Shown here: positions 58,991 to 64,000 of the stretch, piece after piece
How the letters are laid out: the number at the start of each line of letters is the position of its first letter
How positions within the stretch are numbered: the stretch's first letter is position 1
Origin: Phytohabitans flavus
Lineage (GTDB): Bacteria > Actinomycetota > Actinomycetes > Mycobacteriales > Micromonosporaceae
Reading direction: 5' to 3'
NCBI RefSeq assembly: GCF_011764545.1
Contig: NZ_AP022870.1
Coordinates: 8,314,001-8,378,000 of the forward strand
DNA: 64,000 bases
Position numbers and translations under genes: made by a program
Notes under the pieces: model-generated
The model's input: the letters and a program-made list of their open reading frames with translations, nothing else
Database searches by the model: none
Told to the model about the DNA's origin: nothing

Positions 58991-60427
58991 GTGAAACGCA
59001 GGATCCTGGCCGCCGCCACGGCCGTCGTGGCGCTGGTCGCCGGCGGCTGCACCGGCTCCGACCCGTCACCGTCTCCGTCCCCCGGTCCGGAGTCGCCGCT
59101 GGCCACCAAGCCCGAATTCCAGGCCGGGAAGGACGGCGTCGGCGACCCGTACTTCCCGACGTACGGCAACGGCGGCTACGACGTGCGCAACTACCGCCTC
59201 GTGGTGAAGTACGACCCGCGCACGGACGCGCTCACCGGTACCGCCACGATCACAGCGGCCGCCACGGAAGACCTGTCCAGCTTCAACCTCGACTTCGTCG
59301 GGCTCTCGGTCGACTCGGTGAAGGTCAACGGCACCAATGCGAGCGACAAGCGGAAAGACGCCGAGCTGGTGATCACGCCGTCCGACGGGATCATCAAGGA
59401 CGCCGAGTTCACTGTCGAGATCGGGTATTCGGGCAAGCCGCAGGCGATCCAGAGCCCGGACTTCGGCGAGGGCGGCTTCCTGCACACCGACGACGGCGCG
59501 ATCGCGCTCGGCCAGCCCGAGTCGGCGAGCAGCTGGTTTCCGGTCAACGACCACCCGATCGACAAGGCCACGTACGAGGTCGAGGCGACCGTGCCGGACG
59601 GGCTGAGCGCGTTCAGCAACGGCGTACCCGGCGGCAGCACCGACGCCGACGGCTGGACCACGTGGAAGTGGTCGGAGAAGGTGCCGATGGCCAGTTACCT
59701 GGCCTTCCTGGTGGTCGGCAAGTTTCGGGTGGAGACCGGCGAGCACAAGGGCAAGCCGGTCGTGACCGCGATCCAGTCGACGCTCGCCCGGGGCGGCTCG
59801 GCGGAGCAGGCGATGGCGCAGACCACCCGGATCGCCGACTTCCTGGAGACCCAGTTCGGCCCGTACCCGTTCGAGGCGTACGGCGGCGTGGTGGTCGACG
59901 ACGAGCGCATCCGGTACGCGCTGGAGACCCAGTCCCGGCCGGTTTACGGCGGCGTCTTCTTCAGCCAGGGCCCGTTCACCGAGGTTGTCGCGCATGAGCT
60001 GGCCCACCAGTGGTTCGGCGACAGCGTCTCGATCGCGCAGTGGCGGGACATCTGGCTCAACGAGGGCTTCGCCAGCTACGCCGAGTGGCTGTGGACCGAG
60101 GAGAGCGGTGGGCTCTCGGTGCGGGAGAGCTTCCAGCAGGAGTACGACAAGATGGACTGGCGCAAGCCGACCGCGGACCCCGGCAAGGCCGGACTGTTCG
60201 GCCAGGCGGTGTACAAGCGCGGCGCGCTCGCGGTGCAGGCCCTGCGGCTGAAGGTCGGCGACGACGACTTCTTCCGCATCCTCAAGACCTGGACCGCGGA
60301 GAAGCGCAACGGCAACGCCACCACCGCCGAGTTCATCGCGGTCGCGGAGCGGGTCTCGGGCGAGTCCCTGGACAGCCTCTTCGACGACTGGCTGGTCGGC
60401 GACACCGCGCCGCCGATTCCTCGGTAG
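58991..60427 (+). CDS. M1-family zinc metallopeptidase, exported lipoprotein
   Basis: 478 residues, GTG 58991. Lipoprotein signal with lipobox VAGGC (Cys 20), Ser/Pro linker. N-terminal saddle domain NYRLVVKYDPRTDALTGTATITAAATEDLSSFNLDF; catalytic zinc site HELAHQW (His 335, Glu 336, His 339) and third ligand Glu 358 in LNEGFASYAEWL. A conventional GAMEN exopeptidase loop is not evident; the corresponding segment reads AYGGVVVDDERIRYALETQ. It lacks the long C-terminal domain of PepN, so it is a compact M1 enzyme acting outside the membrane on peptides. The stop abuts that of the convergent LCP gene. Confidence 0.94.
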   Translation: MKRRILAAATAVVALVAGGCTGSDPSPSPSPGPESPLATKPEFQAGKDGVGDPYFPTYGNGGYDVRNYRLVVKYDPRTDALTGTATITAAATEDLSSFNLDFVGLSVDSVKVNGTNASDKRKDAELVITPSDGIIKDAEFTVEIGYSGKPQAIQSPDFGEGGFLHTDDGAIALGQPESASSWFPVNDHPIDKATYEVEATVPDGLSAFSNGVPGGSTDADGWTTWKWSEKVPMASYLAFLVVGKFRVETGEHKGKPVVTAIQSTLARGGSAEQAMAQTTRIADFLETQFGPYPFEAYGGVVVDDERIRYALETQSRPVYGGVFFSQGPFTEVVAHELAHQWFGDSVSIAQWRDIWLNEGFASYAEWLWTEESGGLSVRESFQQEYDKMDWRKPTADPGKAGLFGQAVYKRGALAVQALRLKVGDDDFFRILKTWTAEKRNGNATTAEFIAVAERVSGESLDSLFDDWLVGDTAPPIPR

Positions 60428-61537
60428 TTACCGGCGGACCACCAGTGCCGGGTGGGCGCGCAGGTACGCGTCCGCCCGGCCGGCCACCAGCTCGGAGATG
60501 AACTTGCGGCTCTCCGCGGAGAGCTGTTCGCCCCGGTACCCGGACCCGCGGCCCACGCCGCCGCCGGGAAGCGTGACGAGCCTGAGCGCCTCGGGGCGCA
60601 GGCCGCTGAGCGCGTACGCGTAGTCGATCGCCGGCCGGCCCCGCCCGTCGAACGTCAGCGTCTGGCCGAGCGCGCGCAGCACCCGGTCGACCTCCAGCGG
60701 GTTGCGGCCGACGTCGAGGCTGAACGCCTTGGCCAGTACGGCCCGGATCAGCTGCTGGTGGTGCCGCTGCCGGGTGTAGTCGCCGCCGGGCAGGTAGCGC
60801 TGCCGCGAGAAGTCGAGCGCCTGCCAGCCGACGAGGTGGCGCATGCCCACCTCGTACACCATCTGGGGGCCGCCGTAGCCGGCCGGCCCGCCGCCCGGCG
60901 CGCGGCCTCGCCCGTCCGGCCGCAGGTGCTGTGACGGGGTGCGCTGGTCGACGTAGATGTCCACGCCGCCGAGCGCGTCCACAAGCTTCCGGAAGCCGGT
61001 GAAGGTCAGCACCGCACCCGCGTCGAACCGCTTGATCCCGGTGTACCCGCTGACCGTCTGCGCCAGCAGCTGGAACCCCTGCGCGACGCTGGGCTTCGCG
61101 TCGCCCCGCCGGGCGCCTTCGCTCATCGCGTGCGTGAGCTTCGTGTGCCCGCCCCGGTAGCCGGACTTGGGGAACTTCGGGATGTCGACGACGAGGTCCC
61201 GGGGGAGCGAGAACATGTAGGCCGTCTTCAGCCCGCGCGGTACATGCAGGATCGTCACCGCATCCGCGTGCGGCTCCCAGGTCGGGTCGTCCTCGCGGGT
61301 GTCGACGCCGACGATCAGCAGGTTGAGCGGCCCGGTGATGTCGGTGCCGGGCGGCGGCGGGGTGGGGCTTGGCGTGGGCGAAAGAGAGATCAACGGCGTG
61401 GGCGTGCCGAAGAGTTCAGCGGTCGGCACCCGGTACCGGTCGCGCAGCCCATAGATCACGGCCACCGTGGCGCCGCCCAGCACCACAACCGCGGCCAGCG
61501 CGGCCGCGCCAAGCATGATCCAACGTCGCCGAGTCAT
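60428..61537 (-). CDS. LytR-CpsA-Psr (LCP) family wall-polymer ligase
   Basis: 369 residues. A short cytoplasmic start MTRRRWIMLG, one transmembrane helix (~8-30), a Pro/Thr stalk, and the LCP domain: LNLLIVGVDTREDDPTWEPHADAVTILHVPRGLKTAYMFSLPRDLVVDIP with the phosphate-binding Asp and Arg residues, GGHTKLTHAMSEG, FRKLVDALGGVDIYVDQ, and YLPGGDYTRQRHHQQLIRAVL. LCP enzymes attach polyprenyl-linked polymers (teichoic acid-like or arabinogalactan-type) to peptidoglycan. Monocistronic, divergent from the GMC oxidoreductase. Confidence 0.93.
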   Translation of the reverse strand: MTRRRWIMLGAAALAAVVVLGGATVAVIYGLRDRYRVPTAELFGTPTPLISLSPTPSPTPPPPGTDITGPLNLLIVGVDTREDDPTWEPHADAVTILHVPRGLKTAYMFSLPRDLVVDIPKFPKSGYRGGHTKLTHAMSEGARRGDAKPSVAQGFQLLAQTVSGYTGIKRFDAGAVLTFTGFRKLVDALGGVDIYVDQRTPSQHLRPDGRGRAPGGGPAGYGGPQMVYEVGMRHLVGWQALDFSRQRYLPGGDYTRQRHHQQLIRAVLAKAFSLDVGRNPLEVDRVLRALGQTLTFDGRGRPAIDYAYALSGLRPEALRLVTLPGGGVGRGSGYRGEQLSAESRKFISELVAGRADAYLRAHPALVVRR

Positions 61538-61602
61538 AGAGTGGCCATCGTGCCCGGTCAGTGCTCTGGTGTGCCAGCTACCGGCGAGTAAGGATAAGCG
61601 CC

Positions 61603-63285
61603 ATGCGGTATGACGTCGTCGTGATCGGGTCGGGCTTCGGCGGGAGCGTCGCGGCGCTGCGACTGGCTGAAAAGGGTTACTCGGTCGCGGTGCTGGAGGC
61701 GGGGCGGCGCTTCGCGGACGACGAGTTTCCGCAGACCTCGTGGCGCGCCCGCCGCTTCCTCTGGGCGCCCAAGCTGGGCTGCTTCGGCATCCAGCGGATC
61801 ACGCTGCTCCGCTCGGCGGGCGGGCAGGCGGGCGCGGGCGTACTGGTGCTCTCCGGCGCCGGGGTCGGTGGCGGTTCGCTCAACTACGCCAACACCCTCT
61901 ACGAGCCGCTGCCCGCGTTCTACGACGATCCTCAGTGGCGCGGCATCACCGACTGGCGGGCCGAGCTGGCCCCGCACTACGACCAGGCGAAGCGGATGCT
62001 CGGCGTTACCACGTACCCCCACGACACCGCGGCGGACCGGGCGATGCGCGCGGTGGCCGAGCGGATGGGAGCCGGGCACACGTTCCACTCCACGCCGGTC
62101 GGCGTACACATCGGACGGCCGGGTGAGAAGGTCGCCGACCCGTACTTCGGTGGTGCCGGGCCGGAGCGCACCGGCTGCCTGCACTGCGGCTCGTGCATGA
62201 CCGGCTGCCGCCACGGCGCGAAGAACACGCTGGTCAAGAACTACCTCTGGCTGGCCGAGCGGCTGGGCGTCGAGGTGCACCCGCTGACCACCGCGGCCGC
62301 GGTACGGCCGTCCGGCTCGGGCTACCGGGTCGAGACGGTACGCACCGGTGCCTGGCCGAGCCGGGGGCGGCGGGTCTTCGAGGCGGACCAGGTGATCTTC
62401 GCGGCCGGGGCGCTCGGCACCCAGCGGCTGCTGCACGCGATGAAGGCCGCCGGCACGCTGCCCCGACTGTCGGACCGCGTGGGCGCGCTGACCCGGACCA
62501 ACTCCGAGGCCATCCTCGGCGCCGGCGTGCAGCGGCCGGCGGCGCGGCGGCGCGGGCTCGACTTCACCGAGGGCGTGGCGATCACCAGCTCGTTCCACCC
62601 GGACGAGCACACCCACATCGAGCCGGTGCGCTACGGCCGTGGCTCGAACGTGATGGGTTTCCTCCAGTCCGCGCTTGTCGACGGCGGGCCACGCCGGCCG
62701 CTGCGGTGGCTGGGCACGATGGTGGCGCACCCGCTCACGTACCTGCGGCTGCTCTCCGTGCGCGACTGGTCCAGCCGTACCGTGATCGCTCTGGTCATGC
62801 AGTCGCACGACAACTCGCTGACCACGCGGTACAAGCGCGGCCAGCTCCGCACGACCCAGGGGCACGGCGCGCCCAACCCGACCTGGATCCCGGCCGGAAA
62901 CGAGGCGGTGCGGATGCTCGCCGAGGAGATCGGCGGCCTGCCCGGCGGGGCGATCACCGATGCGTTCAACGTGCCGATGACCGCCCACATCCTCGGCGGC
63001 GCGGCGATCGGGGCCACGCCCGAGGACGGGGTCGTGGACGGCTATCACCGTATCTTTGGCCACCCGGGCCTGCACGTGGTCGACGGCGCGGCGGTGGCCG
63101 CCAACCTGGGCGTCAACCCGTCGCTGACCATCACCGCGCAGGCCGAGCGGGCGATGTCCTTCTGGCCGAACAAGGGCGAGGAGGACCCGCGCCCGCCGCT
63201 CGGCTTGGCGTACGAGCGGCTCGCGCCAGTGGCGCCGGTGACACCCGCCGTGCCGCCGCACGCCCCAGCCGCACTCCGCCGGTAG
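61603..63285 (+). CDS. GMC-family FAD oxidoreductase (cholesterol oxidase-like)
   Basis: 560 residues from ATG 61603. The FAD Rossmann motif GSGFGGSVAALRLAEKGYSVAVLEAG begins at residue 8. GVGGGSLNYANTLYEP follows, then an unusual Cys-rich stretch TGCLHCGSCMTGCRHGAKNTL (residues ~190-210), which could hold an iron-sulfur cluster, as in membrane-linked GMC enzymes. The C-terminal substrate domain has NVPMTAHILGGAAIGATPEDGVVDGYHRIFGHPGLHVVDGAAVAANLGVNPSLTI, the conserved catalytic His/Asn area. Substrate probably a sterol or other alcohol. Its stop overlaps the -10 hexamer of guaA. Confidence 0.93.
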   Translation: MRYDVVVIGSGFGGSVAALRLAEKGYSVAVLEAGRRFADDEFPQTSWRARRFLWAPKLGCFGIQRITLLRSAGGQAGAGVLVLSGAGVGGGSLNYANTLYEPLPAFYDDPQWRGITDWRAELAPHYDQAKRMLGVTTYPHDTAADRAMRAVAERMGAGHTFHSTPVGVHIGRPGEKVADPYFGGAGPERTGCLHCGSCMTGCRHGAKNTLVKNYLWLAERLGVEVHPLTTAAAVRPSGSGYRVETVRTGAWPSRGRRVFEADQVIFAAGALGTQRLLHAMKAAGTLPRLSDRVGALTRTNSEAILGAGVQRPAARRRGLDFTEGVAITSSFHPDEHTHIEPVRYGRGSNVMGFLQSALVDGGPRRPLRWLGTMVAHPLTYLRLLSVRDWSSRTVIALVMQSHDNSLTTRYKRGQLRTTQGHGAPNPTWIPAGNEAVRMLAEEIGGLPGGAITDAFNVPMTAHILGGAAIGATPEDGVVDGYHRIFGHPGLHVVDGAAVAANLGVNPSLTITAQAERAMSFWPNKGEEDPRPPLGLAYERLAPVAPVTPAVPPHAPAALRR

Positions 63286-63288
63286 GCT
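63283..63288 (+). promoter_or_regulatory. -10 hexamer of guaA (leaderless start)
   Basis: TAGGCT overlapping the TAG stop of the GMC gene, followed by 8 nt and ATG 63297. Confidence 0.5.
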
Positions 63289-63296
63289 TTGGGCGC

Positions 63297-64000
63297 ATGA
63301 GCACACCGCCGCGTCCGGTACTGGTTGTCGACTTCGGGGCCCAGTACGCCCAGCTGATCGCCCGACGGGTGCGTGAGGCGAAGGTCTACTCGGAGATCGT
63401 TCCGCACTCGATGCCGGTCGCCGAGATGCTGGCCAAGGACCCGGCGGCAATCATCCTGTCCGGCGGGCCCTCCAGCGTGTACGAGCCGGGCGCGCCGCAG
63501 GTCGACGCCAAGCTCTTCGACGCGGGCGTGCCGGTCTTCGGCATCTGCTACGGCTTCCAGGCGATGGCGCAGGCGCTGGGCGGCACGGTGGCGCACACTG
63601 GCCAGCGCGAGTTCGGCGGTACGACGCTGGCCGCCCGCCCCGACGCCGGCGTAATGCTCCGCGACCTGCCCGCCGAGCTGTCGGTCTGGATGAGTCACGG
63701 TGACTGCGTGACCGAGGCGCCGGCCGGCTTCGCGGTGACCGCCGGGTCGCCGGGCGCGCCCGTGGCCGCCTTCGAAGACCTGGCTGGCCGGCGGGCGGGC
63801 GTGCAGTTCCACCCGGAGGTGGCGCACACCGCGCACGGTCAGGCAATGCTGGCCCGCTTCCTGTACGACATCGCCGGCATCGAGCCGACCTGGACGATGG
63901 GCAACATCATCGACGACCAGGTGGCCGCGATCCGGGAGGCGGTGGGTGACAAGGAGGTCATCTGCGGGCTCTCCGGCGGTGTCGACAGCGCTGTGGCCGC
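63297..64000 (+). CDS. guaA: GMP synthase (glutamine-hydrolysing), 5' part; continues beyond window
   Basis: The first 234 residues are visible. MSTPPRPVLVVDFGAQYAQLIARRVREAKVY; class-I glutaminase with nucleophile Cys 84 in GICYGFQAM, GGPSSVYE, and the His-Glu pair in VQFHPEVAHT. The ATP-pyrophosphatase P-loop GLSGGVDSAVA starts just before the window edge. It converts XMP to GMP with glutamine and ATP and is the next step after GuaB. Glutaminase and start are complete; the XMP-binding and dimerisation domains lie outside. Confidence 0.98.
   Translation, partial: MSTPPRPVLVVDFGAQYAQLIARRVREAKVYSEIVPHSMPVAEMLAKDPAAIILSGGPSSVYEPGAPQVDAKLFDAGVPVFGICYGFQAMAQALGGTVAHTGQREFGGTTLAARPDAGVMLRDLPAELSVWMSHGDCVTEAPAGFAVTAGSPGAPVAAFEDLAGRRAGVQFHPEVAHTAHGQAMLARFLYDIAGIEPTWTMGNIIDDQVAAIREAVGDKEVICGLSGGVDSAVA

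Noticed and set aside
1..64000. CRISPR arrays, tRNA or rRNA genes, prophage or intact insertion sequences
   Set aside because: Scanned for direct-repeat arrays, cloverleaf patterns and transposase or phage proteins; none found by eye.

Overview
The window is about 70-73% G+C and carries actinobacterial hallmark genes: a WhiB regulator, a conservon (cvnA-D), roadblock/LC7 clusters, an F420-type LLM oxidoreductase, GroEL1 with a His-rich tail under tandem CIRCE sites, GuaB plus GuaB3, DUF1918, DUF5319, DUF1707 and MmpS-like proteins. Gene order (rplM-rpsI-glmM, glmS-acpS-nnr-alr, groES-groEL-(whiB)-(BldM-like regulator)-guaB-guaB3-guaA) and codon use fit a filamentous actinomycete, most likely of the Micromonosporaceae. 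That placement is inference; no 16S gene is present. The sequence is core and semi-core chromosome. I see no prophage, CRISPR array, tRNA, rRNA or intact insertion sequence.

Layout. 1-5.7 kb: a partial membrane protein and an SsuABC/NMT1-like uptake system split over both strands around an LLM oxidoreductase. 5.7-6.9 kb: a branched-chain-amino-acid-type binding lipoprotein. 7.3-12 kb: a conservon signalling operon. 12.1-20.6 kb: nitrite assimilation (nirB, nirD, a HemD-winged-helix regulator, narK) interrupted by four consecutive roadblock-type genes and a MazEF-like toxin-antitoxin pair. 20.7-34.5 kb: ribosomal proteins, amino-sugar and wall-precursor genes, acpS, NAD(P)HX repair, alr, uracil-DNA glycosylase and rimI. 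34.5-43.5 kb: a VWA lipoprotein, a kinase-like membrane protein, an asymmetric heterodimeric ABC exporter, and a HTH regulator with an MFS pump behind a clear operator. 43.6-48.2 kb: a sugar ABC operon with a ROK regulator. 48.5-55.7 kb: deacylase, methyltransferase, groESL, a membrane-anchored molybdopterin oxidoreductase, WhiB and an atypical response regulator. 55.7-64 kb: purine genes guaB, guaB3 and guaA (cut by the window end), an M1 peptidase, an LCP ligase and a GMC oxidoreductase.

Two cross-cutting observations matter for users. First, at least eight genes contain a single reading-frame break, and every break is repaired by adding one G or C to a short G/C run. This looks like systematic one-base deletion in the assembly rather than gene decay, so those genes are annotated across the break. 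Second, several genes (mazE-like, glmS, alr, guaA, and probably ybaK and the DUF5319 gene) have a TANNNT hexamer 6-8 nt before the start codon, the signature of leaderless transcription.

Less expected items are: an AT-rich perfect palindrome lying between inverted copies of a short repeat that also occurs 17 kb away; the apparent absence of tsaE/tsaB/tsaD around rimI; complementary degeneration of the two ABC exporter ATPase sites; a kinase with DFS in place of DFG and no alpha-C Glu; and a GuaB3 without the catalytic-loop Cys.
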